Origin: Aquanectria penicillioides
Taxonomy: Eukaryota; Ascomycota; Sordariomycetes; Hypocreales; Nectriaceae
DNA length: 64,000 bases
Assembly: GCA_003415625.1 (NCBI GenBank)
Contig: PYIU01000007.1
Location: 1 to 64,000 of the forward strand
Reading direction: 5' to 3'
In this document: positions 1 to 13,549 of the stretch, piece by piece
Layout of the letters: the number at the start of each line of letters is the position of its first letter
Position numbering within the stretch: position 1 is the first letter of the stretch
The notes under the pieces: model-generated
Databases searched by the model: none
Told to the model about the DNA's origin: nothing
The model's input: only the letters and a program-made list of their open reading frames with translations
Program-made: the position numbers and the translations under genes

Positions 1-124
1 TAACCCTAACCCTAACCTAACCCTAACCCTAACCCTAACCCTAACCCTAACCCTAACCCTAACCCTAACCCTAACCAACCCTAACCCTAACCCTAACCCT
101 AACCCTAACCCTAACCCTAACCCT

Positions 125-126
<2 letters not shown>
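1..126. repeat. Telomere repeat array (CCCTAA)n
   Basis: About 20 tandem copies of CCCTAA, the C-rich strand of the TTAGGG telomere found in most filamentous ascomycetes, read 5' to 3' from base 1. Two irregular units are visible, a CCTAA near base 14 and a CCAACCC near base 76. C-rich strand first means this is the left chromosome end. The tract passes directly into a CT microsatellite. Confidence 0.98.

Positions 127-164
<38 letters not shown>
127..164. repeat. CT dinucleotide microsatellite
   Basis: An uninterrupted run of CT directly follows the last telomere unit. Shorter CT tracts recur near 222-240, 297-321 and 380-427, between the subtelomeric repeat units. Confidence 0.95.
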
Positions 165-170
<6 letters not shown>

Positions 171-291
171 TAGCAATAATCTATTAATTGCAAGCATAAA
201 AATATTACTATAGTAGTCTATCTCTCTCTTTCTCTCTCTTCCTTTTAGCAATAATCTATTAATCGCAAGCATAAAAATATTACTATAGTAG

Positions 292-322
<31 letters not shown>

Positions 323-381
323 TCCCTTTAGCAATAATCTATTAATTGCAAGTATAAGAATATTACTATAGTAGTCTATCT
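171..381. repeat. Three tandem subtelomeric repeat units
   Basis: The block that starts TAGCAATAATCTATTAAT and ends TAGTAGTCTATCTCTCT occurs three times, beginning at 171, 246 and 329 (spacing 75 and 83 bp). Each unit has a core of about 50 bp followed by a variable CT tract, and the cores differ by only one to three bases. The position next to the telomere suggests a terminal satellite specific to chromosome ends. Confidence 0.9.
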
Positions 382-440
382 CTTTCTATCTCTTTCCTTC
401 TCTCTCTTTCCTTCTCTCTCTCTCTCTTACTTTCTTTTAA

Positions 441-510
441 ATCTTAGCACTATAAATTGCAAATCTTCTATAGATCTACTATAGATCTTAGCACTGCAAA
501 TTGCAAATCT
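441..510. repeat. Two-copy short direct repeat
   Basis: A unit of about 26 bp, starting ATCTTAGCACT and ending AAATTGCAAATCT, occurs at 441-466 and 485-510. The copies differ by changes of transition type. A short TAGATCTACTATAG linker separates them. Confidence 0.75.
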
Positions 511-524
511 ATCCATTTTATTAT

Positions 525-1890
525 TAAGCATTAAAGCAATTTACCTTTATAATCTATACCTTAAGTTTAAGACTCTTGCCCTTAAACCTATTATTAAGCC
601 TAAACTAATAATTAAACCTATTTAATTTCTATATAAATTGCCTATTAGCTTATTAATTTATATAAGTATTACTTAATTAAATGCATTTAAAAAAGAAATC
701 TAAATTAATTAAAATATACCTATTTATTTTAATATATTTAATTAAATATTTATTAACTCTTTAGGCAAAAGGCAAGTAATTAAATTAATTTAATTAATTT
801 AATAAATACCTTTATTTAAGTTAGCTATTTTATAGCAATTTAATTAAATAAACTTAAATTTGCTTACTACTAAAAGTAATAAATAAAGTTTTTATAAGCG
901 CTTTATACTGCCTTTATTAGTTCTTTAATTAGTTAAGTATATAGCAAAAGAAAGAAGTTATACTATAATTACTAATATTATAGTTAAAAATATTATTAAT
1001 ATTACTATTTAAACCTAATAAAGTAATTATAACTTAAACTATATTGCCTCTATTAAAAGAAAGATAACTATTAAAACTAAATAAATAAATTTGCTTTAAA
1101 TTAATTAATAGGCTATTTTTAAACTCTCTTAAATAAAGAGCTAAATCTTTTATATACTAAAAGAGTTAATTTTAATAAATTAATAGAATAAAATTATAAT
1201 TACTACTTATAAGCTATTTAAACCTTTAATTTCTATTTATTAGTTTTATATTAATTAATACTATAATTAAAAATTATATTATAAAGAAAGGTAATAGTAA
1301 AGTTAAAATAAAAAGATTAAGTATTAAAAGCAAAATAAATTATAAAGGGAGATAATAATAGATTAAATAATAGATTATAAGTATTAAGTATTTAATTAAA
1401 TGCTTTCTTTAAGATTTTCTTTACATTTAAATAGATTAAGCTTAAAGTTTTCCTTTTATATTATGCCTTTAGTTTACTTAAGGGCAAGCATTAAGGCATT
1501 AAAAAGGGATAAGTTAGGGTTTAAAATAATATAGATTAATCTATTATTAAGTTAATTAAAAAGATAAAAAAGACCTTAAAAATATATAAAATAAATAGGC
1601 AGTTTTTTTTAATTAATTTTTATTTTTAAAATTCTAAATTCCTTATATTTAAACTCTATTAAAGTTTTAGTGCAGCCCCTTATAATATTACTTTATTTAT
1701 AACTTTTTGCTTTATTTTCTTTCTTTCTTTTCTTTAAGGGATACTTTAAAGCATTTAATTAAATGCTTTAATACTTTTTTAAGTTATTTATAGCTGCTTA
1801 AAAAGGCTGTTTAATCTTTAATTAAACCTACTTACTCTATACCCTTTTGGGTAGGGTATGTATTTTAGCTAATATCTTTATTCATTAATA
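525..1890 (+). mobile_element. Truncated Ty3/gypsy copy (large family), 3' end with LTR
   Basis: Reverse-complement homologue of 46209-47580 and of 59850-61200 in this window. The LTR is 1510-1890 (381 bp), starting TAAGTTAGGG (ancestrally TGAGTTAGGG) and ending TCATTAATA (ancestrally CCACTAACA). About 985 bp of internal sequence lies on the telomere side and stops near 525, where telomere-associated repeats begin, so the rest was lost at the chromosome end. Differences from the other copies that I compared are C/T and G/A transitions, as expected for RIP. There are no intact ORFs. Confidence 0.85.
1510..1890 (+). repeat. 3' LTR of the truncated gypsy copy
   Basis: 381 bp, the same length as the LTRs at 46209-46589 and 59850-60230 and within 1 bp of 58239-58618. 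It contains the palindrome GCATTTAATTAAATGC at 1751-1766 and the conserved ACCCTTTTGGGTAGGGT segment near 1850, matching the other LTRs in reverse. Confidence 0.88.
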
Positions 1891-3042
1891 TACTAGCTTT
1901 AGGAGTATTGCCTTTAAAGCTAAAGTTTAAATAAAAGATATTTAATAAAAAAGCTATTAAAAGGCTATTACTTTTAAAAAAGGTAAAGTATAATATTAAC
2001 CTTTAGAAAGGCAAAAAGCTACTATATAGTTTAATATATTTAATTAATAGCTAATAAATAAAAGCCTTAAAAGAGTATATTACTAAAAATATAGTAAATA
2101 GATAAATTAATACCTCTATAAATAAAGCAAAAGCCTTTATATTATTTATACTAAAGAAAGATAGAATATTATAATTATATATAAATTACTAAAGTTTTAA
2201 TGCTATAACTATTAAAAACTGCTATTTATTACTATTAATAAAGGACTTATTAAACTACTTAATTAATGCAAAATAGATCTTAAAGATTAATATTTAAAAT
2301 GCCTATTATTAAATTTATATTAAGCTTAATAATTACTAAAAGACTGTATTTTAAATAAAATATAAATACTTTAAATATATAATAATGCTATTTAATTTAA
2401 TTAATATATTAATTACTTTTTAAGTATATATCTATTAAACATTTATTAAATTACTAAATATATATTATATAATATATTTAAATAATATTATTATATACTT
2501 TAAAATATAGAAATAATATATTAAGGATATATTAAAGGTTCTATAAAGACTTTATAAAATATAATTATATATTAAGCTATTTAAATATATATTTTACTAA
2601 TAAAAGGTAAAGTTCTTAAAGTATATAATAACTTAAAAAGGCCTAAAAATAAAGTTAAATAAAGTATAAATAGTTATTAAATAAAAGCTACTTTAAATGT
2701 ATTAAAAGGTTTAAGTATTTTTAGGCTTTTGCAATTTCTATAGAAAATTTATTCTAAAATACTTAAGTATAATTAGCCTATTAATAGCAATATTAAAAGG
2801 CAATAAAAAAGGCTATAAAATAAAAGAATTTATTTAAAGCCTAAAAGCTAAAAAGGCATTTTAAAAATTAAAAAAGGCTTTTTATTTTATAATTATTTTA
2901 TAATACTAAAACTCTATTCTATATACTAAAGAAAAGATAAATGCATCCCTTAAGGCAATAGCTAGCATTTTATTTTAATTAATAAAGAATTAATAAAAAT
3001 TAATTATATATTAATTAAAGAAGCTTTTTATTAGTTTTTTAA
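1891..3042 (+). mobile_element. RIP-degraded Ty3/gypsy element, reverse transcriptase part
   Basis: Reading the plus strand through its many TAA/TAG stops gives a gypsy RT. A KKD-type block at about 2150 is followed by an INYQSFNAITIKNCY block (family form VDYRGLNAITIKNRY). At about 2470-2500 there is IYLNNIIIYFK, the expected product of YLDDILIYSK after G to A mutation. The start of the RNase H region follows, up to 3042. There the copia element at 3043-8809 interrupts it, and integrase resumes beyond 8810. It is dead. It is a different family from the 12.4-kb gypsy element. Confidence 0.85.
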
Positions 3043-3238
3043 TATTATAATAAAGACATTATAGAGGGCATTAAAGTCCGGTTTTATAGATATTAAAGAT
3101 ATAGGCTTATCTTAAAGGGATGTAAAATAGGCTCTTCTATAAAGAAGATGCCTTTAGCCCCTTCTCTAAAGGAAGGAAGAGATAGAGATAAATTAACTAT
3201 AATAAAACTATTGCATATAGTAATACTGCTTACTAATA
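3043..3238 (+). repeat. 5' LTR of copia element 1
   Basis: 196 bp, aligned end to end with 8614-8809. It begins TATTATAATAAAGACATT (ancestrally TGTTATAATAAAG) and ends CTACTAATA-like (ancestrally TAACA). It holds the well-preserved segment GATGCCTTTAGCCCCTTCTC near 3147. Confidence 0.88.
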
Positions 3239-6200
3239 TTAATTAATATTACTATTAGGTAATATAGAATAATAAGCTAAAAGAGACTTACTTTATGTAC
3301 CTTAAGTATAAAGCTAAGTGCTATAATATATAATTTAGCAAAAAGACAATCTATAAGCTATTTATACTACTTGCTTAAATATATACTAAAGGAGTCTTAA
3401 CTAACCTTTTAAGGCATGCTTTATTATATATTATAATGCATAATATTTCTTTATAATATATTAATAGAACCTTATAATACTATTAAATATATTAAATAAT
3501 AAGCAATATATAATATATAGTATTATATCTATATAGAAAATAAATAAAAGCAATAGAACTTAATTAATAATTAAAAAAAGGATTAAATTCCTTAAATTAA
3601 TTAATATAGCTAGAGTAAGAGTAGACTTTTTTAATTAAGTAAATATCTATTATTTACTTAAGAAGAAACTAAAAATTATAAAGATAGAATATAATATATA
3701 TGCCTTAAAATACATTTTTAATTATAAAGTAAAGGTTACTTTATTAAAGGAAGAGCAATTAAAAGACTTTAAAAAGAACTTTTAAGATTAAAATATTAAT
3801 AACTTTACTTAACTAAAGATATCTATATAAAGAAGCCTAAGAAATATACTATATTATAAGGGGATTTATATAAAAAAGAAAAATATAAAGATTAATATTA
3901 TTCTTACTAAACTCTTAAAGGTAAAGAAGCTTTTAATTTAAGATAAGGATATATTATATAAATTTAAGGTATACCTTAAGATAAAAGTATATTAGTAATA
4001 ATAAAAGCTTCTTGCTATTTAAAAAATAATATCCTAAATAATATTAACCTTAATATTATAGAACCCTATGCCTAATAATAATAATAAAAGGGAATATAGT
4101 AATAAAGAGAAAGAAATAGAGTCTAAAAATAAAAGGTTAATTTAAGAAATGTCCTTAAGGAAAGGTAAGGGAATAAGCAGTATAAGTATAATTATCTTAA
4201 TAAAATAAATAACCTCTCTTTTTAAAATAAATATATAAAATAATATTAATAATACTATATTATATTAAATAATTTCTTTAATTAAAGTTTTAAATAAAAA
4301 GCTAAATTTAATAAAGGCTGTTTACTTTATAAAGATATAGAATAAGAAAAAAAACTATATAGAAAATATATATAATATTTTAAACAATAAGATTTAATAC
4401 TTTTTTAATATATACTTAATAATTAAAATAAAACTATTTTAAGTTTATATATTATTTTTAATAATCCTTAATAAATAAGTAAGTAACTATTTTATCTATT
4501 ATATTAGCTGCAATTTAATCTTTATAGAAATATATAAATAAATAAAAAGCTATTTTAATATAAAGATTAATTAGCAATACTACTATATAGACTAAAGCTT
4601 CCTTATATTTAATATTATAAAGAACAATAAGATATATAAAGAAAAGGATATAATAGAAGTTCTATAGTCTTTATTTAATAAGCTTTAACTTTACTAAAGA
4701 GCACTTAGCCTTAATTATATAGGCAAAGACTAATTGGTTATAAATATAATTTAAGTATGCTATAATGTTTTTAAGCTAGTATTTGCATTATTTAATTCTA
4801 TAAAGAAATTTAAGGAATTATACTTGCAATTTTAATCCTTAATTAAAATATTATAATATTAATTAATTATAAGTATATTAAATTAATATATTTTAGATTG
4901 TAAATTTTATTATTATAACTATAATAAAAAGTATAAATAAGAATATAACTATAGCTATACTTAAGGCAGTCTATTTTAAAAGAAGAAGTATTATATATAT
5001 AGTAAGGAAGGGTATTTTTCTATTAAATATTTAAAAGATAAAAGACATTAAGCTAAAAATTAATACTTTAAAGAATAAAGGTTATAAAGAGAGAAGTATA
5101 ATATATAGAAGTATATAGCTTTCTTAACTAGCTATAAAGGAAAGCTACTATAAAATAATATATATAATAGTAAATACTTAATAGATAAAGAGTTTAAAAG
5201 TAATAACTATTTAATTATAGCCTACCTTTTAGATAAGGCATTTTAGTATTAATTTAAAGAGTTATATAAGGAAGAAGGTAAGTAAGGCAAAAACTAGTAA
5301 TTTTTCCTTAACTGCTATTTATATAAAGTGTTTTAAAGCATTATGCTAAATATAGGTACTATAATAGTATTAATAGCTAAAAAGGATTAATTTTTAGTAT
5401 TGCAATAGAAAGACCTAATAATTAAGCTTAATATAAAAGAAGTAAAAGCAGCTAAAATATACTTTAATAGTAGCAGTTTATATAGTTTACTAAAAATAAT
5501 AATAGTTTAAACCTTAATTAAAATAGTTTTATTTTATATTATAGATATATTAATACTATTCTTCCTTTACCTTAAGGATATAGACTGCTTTAGTATTTAT
5601 TTAAATAATATTATTAATAAATTAATATATAAAGATAAAAGGATTTTAGTTATTTAAAAATAGAGATATTTATAGTTCTTTTTAATTAAGCAAAAGGCAG
5701 TAATTACTTTTTTTAATAAAGCTAAACTATAATATATTTATATATATTTTAGTTATCTATTTATATTATATTTATATAAGTTATTAATAAAAGTAGGCTA
5801 TAATATTAAATATAAAGCAATTAAAATAATAAGGAAGTTTTATTACTACTATTAAATAAAGAGTAAGGCATTAAAATAATTTAAGTTTATACTAAAGGAT
5901 AATTATAACTTTAATTATAAAGTGATTATTAATATAATATATTTAGATTTTTAATTAATCCTTTATATTATTAATACTATAATATTTTTTTAAATAGAAT
6001 AATTTCTTATAAATATATTAGTAAAAGAAACTTAAAAAGCATTAAAGATATATTAAATTAATATTTACTTTAGCTTATTAAATATTATTATTTATAATAC
6101 TAGTATTAATTTTATAGCTATTAAATTTAAAAGTAAAGCTAAATTAATAGGCATTACCTACTATTAAGTTTTAATTAAAGTATATTAATTAATTAATAAA

Positions 6201-8613
6201 GTTAAATAATATTATATATTAATATAATATGCATTTAAGATTATAAAGGCTAAACTTTAAGATACTATATCTATAGATGCAATCCTTTAAATAAGCTTTA
6301 AGGCAGTTAATAATATAGCTAGTCTTAATAGATTAGTGCTAATTTTATTAGTATTTAATGCTTATTTATAAGTTATAATAGATTTGCTATTAACTTTTTT
6401 ATTTCTTTAATATATAAATGCAGTCCTTAAAGTAATAGTAAAGCTATATAAGTTTATTGTAAAATATAAAGTTAATAAGGTACTAAAGATATATAATAGA
6501 CCTAATACAATTAAGGTCTTACTATAGTCCTTTAAGTTAAAGAGTAAAGTCTATATCTATTAAAAAAATAAAAAATAGAAAGGACTGTATAAAGTCCTTA
6601 AAGTAATTAAATTTAAGGTAATAGTAGATATAAAGAATAGACTAATAGTATTTTAAATAATAGCTATATAATTATATTATTAATATCTTAAGGTAATTAA
6701 GAATATATTAGTAAAGAAATATAAGGAGATTTTAATACTATTTAAGTATTTTAAATTAAAATAACCCTATTAATAAGGCAGACCTTTAAGAAACCTAGCT
6801 CCTTAAGATGCCCTATTAAAACTACTAAAATAAAGAGGTAGGCTAAAAAAGAACTCTTTTCTATAGCCTATTATAGTTAAATTATTATAATAATAAGGAA
6901 GATTAAGGAAGAACTTTATTTTAGATAATGCCTACTTAATTAATAGAAGGATAGAGGTCTTTACTATATATAAAGAAGCAGCTAATTAAAAACTTATATA
7001 TAGGCTATATTAAAAAGGAAAAATAATTAGCTTTAGTAAACTATTTAAAGAATTAAATAATATTAAACTAAACTTATTGCTAAAGATTAATATTTTAAAA
7101 CTAATTTTATATAATAAAGATAAATATTATAGGATATATATCTTTAAATTATAAATAGTCTATAAGATTAAAGGAAAGATAATAATAATACTTTATAAAA
7201 AGTCTTATCTTATTATATAAGGATATAGTAATAAGGAAAAGAGGGAAATTCTTATTTAATTATTAATAATCTAATAATGCAGCTAATAATTAATTCTAGC
7301 CCTTACCCTAACCTTTTAGAAGAAAGAAATGCGCTTAATGCTATATAATATTATATAAGTATACCTATAGTTAAAATCCCAATTAAATTAATTAATGCTA
7401 GTATACTTACTTTAAGAACTAAAAAAGAAGTACCTTAAGGGGACAATTCTAAAGGTTATAAAGCTACTATATAGCATTATAAAGGCAGGAGTCTATTAGT
7501 TTATAATGTATTATAGCTACTATAAGGAGAAATTAATAATAGAGATATTAGCATTTAACTTTTACTTAATAATTATAAAGAGCAATAAAGACTTTAGCAT
7601 TATTGGCCTATAGATTAATAATACTTTTAATTTAAGAATAGATGCCTTTTTAATAAAGAAAAAGAAAGAGCTTTAAAAAGCTAGCTTTAAAGTAAAACCT
7701 TAAATAGTTCTAAAAAATAAAACAACTAGCAACTTTAATAAATACTAGATATAAATAGAAAGAGAATAAATAATAATTATTTAAAAAGGGTAAGTAAAGA
7801 AGCTTATAATAGTAAATAAAAAGATAGGGGATAGAGTATAATAATATATAGAATAATGCATAAAAGGAATATATATTGCTTTTATTTATTAATTAAAGGC
7901 AGTATGCAATTACTTTATTGTAGTATAGGCATAATAATTAACTAAAGATAATATCTATAAAATTAATTAAAGGATTGCTTAATAAATAAATAATAAAAAG
8001 AAAGGTCTTTACTTTAAAGTAATTAATTTAGTAAATATTAAGCTAATAGTCTTTATAGATAGAGCATTTATAAATAATAAGGATTTAAGTTTTTAAGTAA
8101 AATATATAATTATATTAATAAATAAAGAATATATAGAGAATAAAGCATTTACTATATATAGCAATATTATTTATTAATTATTAATAAAATATAAAAGAAT
8201 TATTAAAAGCGTTTTAGTATTAAAGATTTATAGTTTTATTAATAGATTTAATCTTAAATATATAATTATATATATATTATATATAATTATAGAGAGAATG
8301 GAATTACTATTAATTCTATTAGTAATCTATATAAATTCTTACTTACTTTATAACTATTTAGTTAAGCTTAAGTTAATTAATAAGAAAAGGTTAATAATTA
8401 ATTTAATAGGCCTTTATTAATTGTATAAATAATAGAAGATTAATAAGATTAAATAAATTAAAGGTAGTAATAACTCTATAAATGCAATAATAAAGCCAAT
8501 ACTTAATAAAGCTTTAAAGAACTTAATTATAAGTAATAGGCTAAAAATATAGCTAAAAGGATAGATTTAATATTAATAATAATAAAAAGAAGGTATTAGT
8601 ATTAATTTCTTAA

Positions 8614-8809
8614 TATTATAATAAAGATATTATAAAGAGCGCTAGAGTTTAGTTTTATAGGTATTAAAGATATAGGCTTATTTTAAAAAGATATAAAATA
8701 GGCTCTTCTATAAAAAAGATGCCTTTAGCCCCTTCTCTAAAGGAAGGGAGAGATAAAGATAAATTAACTATAATAAAACTACTGTATATAGTAATACTGC
8801 CTATTAACA
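8614..8809 (+). repeat. 3' LTR of copia element 1
   Basis: 196 bp, partner of 3043-3238, ending in TATTAACA. The mismatches between the two LTRs are almost all C/T or G/A. A 72-codon open frame at 8719-8937 starts in this LTR and runs into downstream relic sequence. It is not a gene. Confidence 0.88.
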
Positions 8810-11050
8810 CTTTTAGATATAAAATAATATTAAGCAATAAACTAATAAAAGCTTTTAGCTATTATAGAAAGCCTAAAGTATTAAAGCTATTATTTATTAA
8901 AACTATTAAAAAAGTTTTTAATACTAATAGATTATAAAGCCCTAAAAGGTATAGTCTTTATATTAATATAGGACCTTTAAAGAAGGCTTGCCTATTAAAT
9001 CTATTAACTAATACTCTTTAACTTTAATATATAGTATTAGCTAAAAAAGTTAAATTTAATTAATAAACTATTTAAATATTTTAATTATATATAAAAAGAA
9101 ATCTTTTATTAAAATATAATTTTTATACTATTAGTAAAGCTTTAATTAATAGATAAGCTATTGCTAGATATATATAGAATAATTATAGGTTTAAAGGGTA
9201 AAACCTTAATTGCTAAAGTATATATATAAGCTATAAAAGCTAGCTTTAAAAAAATAGAGCCTATAATAGTTAAAGAAAGAAAGATACCTTTACCTTTAAG
9301 GCTAGATTTAACTATTAAATTAAATAATTATTATTAAAGCTTAACTATTTCTATTATTACTATATATACCTAAAAGGGGGGTAGTGCTATTATATAGCAA
9401 TTAAAGTACATTTAGTAAATAGTAGTAAAAAAGACTAATTAAAAGAAACTGCTTAAAGCTAAAGTTACTATATTAAAATAGTATATTTTATACCTAATTA
9501 TAATTAAGCTTATAAAGAGTAAAATAGCATTTTTATTATAATTATTTTATAAGCTAAAAGACTTTATTTATAGACTATAGGCTAATAATAAATTTTATTA
9601 ATAGTAAATAATAAAGGTTTACTTAATAGCTAAAAAGAAAAGAAATTATTACTATAATAAATAAAGTACTCTTTTCTATAAAGGAAGATTAATAATTTTT
9701 AATTAAAAAATATTATAAATAGAGATTCTATAAAGGCATTATAATAATTTTAGAATAAAGTATATAAAAGCCATTAAGACTTTAAATTTTATTAGCTAAA
9801 AATTCTATTAAAAGAATATTATAGAAAATATAAAAGACTATATATTGCAATATTAATAATATTAAAGTATATATATATTAAAGTATAGGCCCTATAGATA
9901 ACTTTAATTACTGCTATTATTAATATATTTATTTTAAAAAATAAGTATAAACTTTATTATAGGGCTGCCTAATAGCGCCTACTTTAATAGTAAGAAATAT
10001 AATGCAATTTTAATAATTATATACTATATAATAAAGTATACTATATTTATCTCTATTAAAAAGTCACTTATAGTAGTGCAATTAGTAAAATTACTTTATA
10101 AATAGATAGAATGCTAATTTAATACCCTAAAAGGCATTATAAGTAATAGAAATAAGCTTTTTATTAGCCAATTTTAAAAAGACCTAATAAAAGAGTAGGC
10201 AACTATTTATTAATTATTTATAGTGCACTATCCTTAAATAAATAGCTAAATAAAATGTATTAATTAAATTCTAAAGAAGTATCTATAAATATATATTAAA
10301 AGCTTACCCTAAAAATAGATAGTATAACTCCTAAAGGCAGAATTTATATATAATAATAGCTAATATAATACTATTAGTATATTGCTAATATAAGCTCTTT
10401 ATAATTATTACCTAAAAATTATAGAATATATTCTATAATAAATAAAGACTTAAGTTTAAGGCATTGTAAAATATATTATAACTATTTAATAAGTATATAA
10501 TAAAGTATAAAAGTGCTAGCAATAAATAGTAAAGTTTTAAGTTAAGTATTATAATAAGAACTATATGCCTAAAGAGTATAAAAAAGGAAATATAATAGAG
10601 CTATTTACTAAAAATTTCTACTTTAAGAATAAAAAGCTAGCTTTAAGATTTATTAAGGTTGCAATAGCTAATAAAGTTAGTAAATAGATATATTAAGTAT
10701 ATCTATTAAAATAATATTAAAGAATATATAATATATTTTTAATAGCGCTTTTAGAACTATAATTAAAGATATATTAAGCTAATAATAAATAATTAATTAG
10801 CCTCTATAAGCTAAAAGATAAAAAAAATAAATAAAAGGTTAAAAAAATAGTATTTTATAAAAAGATAAAAGAAGATAAATTCTATTAAATTAAGTAATTA
10901 AAATAGCTAATAAAATATAATACCTAAAAGCCTTTAAGTTATTTAGTAAATATATAAAATAAAGTATATAAATACTATAAATAAATAAAATAAATCTATT
11001 AAAAATAAAATAATAAACTATAATATTAAACAATTAATTAATAGTTAATA
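8810..11050 (+). mobile_element. RIP-degraded Ty3/gypsy element, integrase and chromodomain-like part
   Basis: Continuation of the gypsy element split by copia element 1. On the plus strand, relics of the integrase H2C2 region lie at about 9660-9850. ISINFIIGLP at 9941-9970 is the decayed form of the ISMDFITGLP core motif. A GIISNRNKLFISQF block near 10135-10175 (family GIISDRGKLFTSQFW) follows, and then AEFIYNNS near 10340. Near 10900-10990 there is a tail resembling a chromodomain ending (KPLSYLV). RNase H should lie at 8810-9600 but is too mutated to map. The 3' LTR was not identified. Confidence 0.78.
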
Positions 11051-13325
11051 AATATATATTAAATTAATTAACTAAAAGATTAACTATTAATTAATTTATT
11101 AAAAAACTATATTTAATGCTATTATAAATTGCTATATAGTAAAAAGAGTAAAATAATATAATAATAAAAAAGGCACTATTAAAGATTACTATATTTAAAT
11201 TAACTATTAAATAAAAAACTAAAATATATTAATAAAAATTAATAAATAATTAAATAGACTTTTTTAGCATTTAATAAGCACTATAATAAATTGCAATAAT
11301 AGAAATAGCCCTTACCTTTCTTAATGCAAAAGCTGCTTTAGCCTTTTTTAGTATAAAAGCAACCTTAAGTTTCTTTACTATAGGGCTAAAAGAAAAAGCA
11401 AAAGGCTTTAGAACTACTAAAAAAAATAAAGGCGCAATAATAAAAGGACTAAAAGAGCAATAAGCACTTATTAAATACTTGCCCTTATCTTTATAAGCAA
11501 AAATAGCAATAGAGATATCTTTATTATTATTATTATTATTACTAATAGTAAAGTTAAATATACTTTTAAAAGATTAAGCTAAAGTTAAAAAGGGCACAAT
11601 AAATTATTAAGTATATAATAGGCCAGCAATACTATTAATAATAGGTATTAGCAATATAATAATAAAGACTGCCTGCCTTTTAAAAGAAAGTTAAAAAAAG
11701 AGTAATAAAGCCTTATATAAATTCTTATTAAATAAAAAGGGAATGCTTAAATAGGCTAATATTATAGTATTAGTTTTTAAAGCTAAAGTAAAATACTAAA
11801 TATTTATAAAAAGGCAAGTAATTAATAAAGCTATAGACTTTTTAGGTCTAATAATAGACTTACCTTAAGACTTAATAGACTTAGCAAAAGGTATAGTAAA
11901 AGCAGTATATTTATTAATAGTATAAATAGAGATATTGCCTATATTATTAGCTATAAATAATTTACTATTAAAAATATTGCCTTTATTATTAAGGCTAAAA
12001 CTCTTAATATTATTAAATAAAGGGCTATTAACTACTTTATAATAAATAAAAGGGCAGCTAATATACTTTATAGTAATTTAAGGAGTAGAATTCTTATAAT
12101 AGAGCTATAAGGCTTTTAATATATAAAGGGCTATTGCAATTAGCTATTTAAATAAACTATATTTTTTAGCAATATCTATAAAAGTTTTATATATATACTA
12201 AAGGGCATTAAGTAAATAGTTTAAATTATAAAGTAAACTATTATTATAGATATAAAAAGAAATAATTAAAGTAAAATAACTATAAAAGTATTTAAAATTA
12301 TTAAAAATAAATTAATACTAATATAAATTAGCAATAAATAATTAATAGATAATTAATAAAAAAATATTTATTTAAAACTAAAAATCTAAAATAAAGAGAT
12401 TATAAAATAAAGCTACTTTCTTAAATTAGTGCTAAGTAAACTATATAATAAAGATAGTATAATAATAAAGGCCTTTTTTAATAGTATTATAAATATAATA
12501 TTAAGTATTAATAGTAAACTTAATAGTATATATAAAGCGCTAATACTTAATGCATAAAAAAGGGTTATTATTAAAGTTAGGCTTATTAATAAAGTAGGCT
12601 TTAATAAGGCAATTTTAATATTAAACTATAATTAGCTAAAGCTTATTAAAAATTTAAATAAAATAAATAAAAAATAAATAAAAAATATTAAATAATATAC
12701 TATACTATAAGATTAATTAATATTTTAGTAAACTATATATTAAGCAATCTATAAATTAATATAATAAATAAAGGAAAAATTATTATATTTTTATAAAAGG
12801 CAGTAAAAATAAGAACTTTTATCTATAAATTAATTAATAAAAAGGTTATTATAATACTATTTTTAATAAACTAATACTAAAGGGGCCTAAAAAAGAAAAG
12901 ATATTATAAAAGGTTTAATAAAGATATAATAAATAAATTAAACTATTATATAAAATATAAGGAAAAAAAGAAAAGATTAAAGTTTATATAATAAGCTATT
13001 AATTAAGTATTATAAAGCAGTTTATACTATAATAAATTACTATTAATTAAAATAGATTATTATAATATAAAATAATAATAATAATAATATTATATAAATA
13101 CAACCTAAAATAATTACTATAAAACTAATAAATAATTGCAAAATGTTTAGATATATATATAAATAAATTATAGGGCAATTATAATATATATATAAGCAGT
13201 AATAATCTTAAGCTTAAAGGATTAAGCTTAAAAGAAAGGGAAATAATTATAAAGAGATAGAAAACTTACCTTAATAGATAGTAAGGCTCTTAAGTATAGC
13301 TATATAGATATATTACTATACCTAT
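11051..13325. other. AT-rich stretch, unresolved RIP-mutated repeat
   Basis: No ORF, no terminal repeats and no recognisable retroelement motif. Base composition is that of the neighbouring dead transposons. Around 11330-11440 there are short blocks (GCAACCTTAAG, AAGGCGCAAT) also found in reverse at 49059-49110 in the 12.4-kb gypsy element, a weak hint of relatedness. Simple ATT tracts occur near 11520. It may contain the 3' end of the gypsy element upstream plus another relic. Confidence 0.6.
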
Positions 13326-13549
13326 TAAATAGCTTATATAACCACTTAATAACTTTAACTATCTATATATTTATTTTATTTTTAATTTAGCTTTTCCCTT
13401 TTAGGTTAAAGGGGTCTATCTTTTCTTTTATTCTTAATATAGGCTAGCTAACTAAAGGCTTAATAAGCCTTCTTTAAGTTAGTTCTAATAACTCTCTATT
13501 TCTTATATAACTCCCTAAAGTATAGGTATTTTAATATGCCTTTAATCTA
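13326..13549 (-). repeat. 3' LTR of copia element 2, heavily mutated
   Basis: 224 bp. Minus-strand ends are TAGATTAAAGG and GCTATTTA, ancestrally TGGATTGAAGG and GCTATTCA, so TG..CA. It carries TTAATAAGCC where its partner has TTGGCGAGCC, a run of changes all of RIP type. Confidence 0.88.

Larger units (their letters stand above)
3043..8809 (+). mobile_element. Complete but RIP-degraded Ty1/copia LTR retrotransposon
   Basis: Two direct 196-bp LTRs (3043-3238 and 8614-8809) enclose 5.4 kb of internal sequence. Plus-strand relics appear in copia order: a gag zinc-knuckle-like stretch at about 4980-5040, and the RNase H signature at 8043-8090, reading LIVFIDRAFINNKDLS (family form LVVFTDASFANNKDLS). 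About 110 codons on there is a block related to KRVTRSVLASELYA. Every frame is full of TAA/TAG stops. It is inserted in the gypsy element whose RT lies at 1891-3042 and integrase beyond 9600. I found no clear target-site duplication, which mutation may have erased. Confidence 0.9.

Noticed and set aside
8719..8937. 72-codon ORF on the plus strand
   Set aside because: It starts inside the 3' LTR of copia element 1 and runs into mutated repeat sequence; it has no protein motif.
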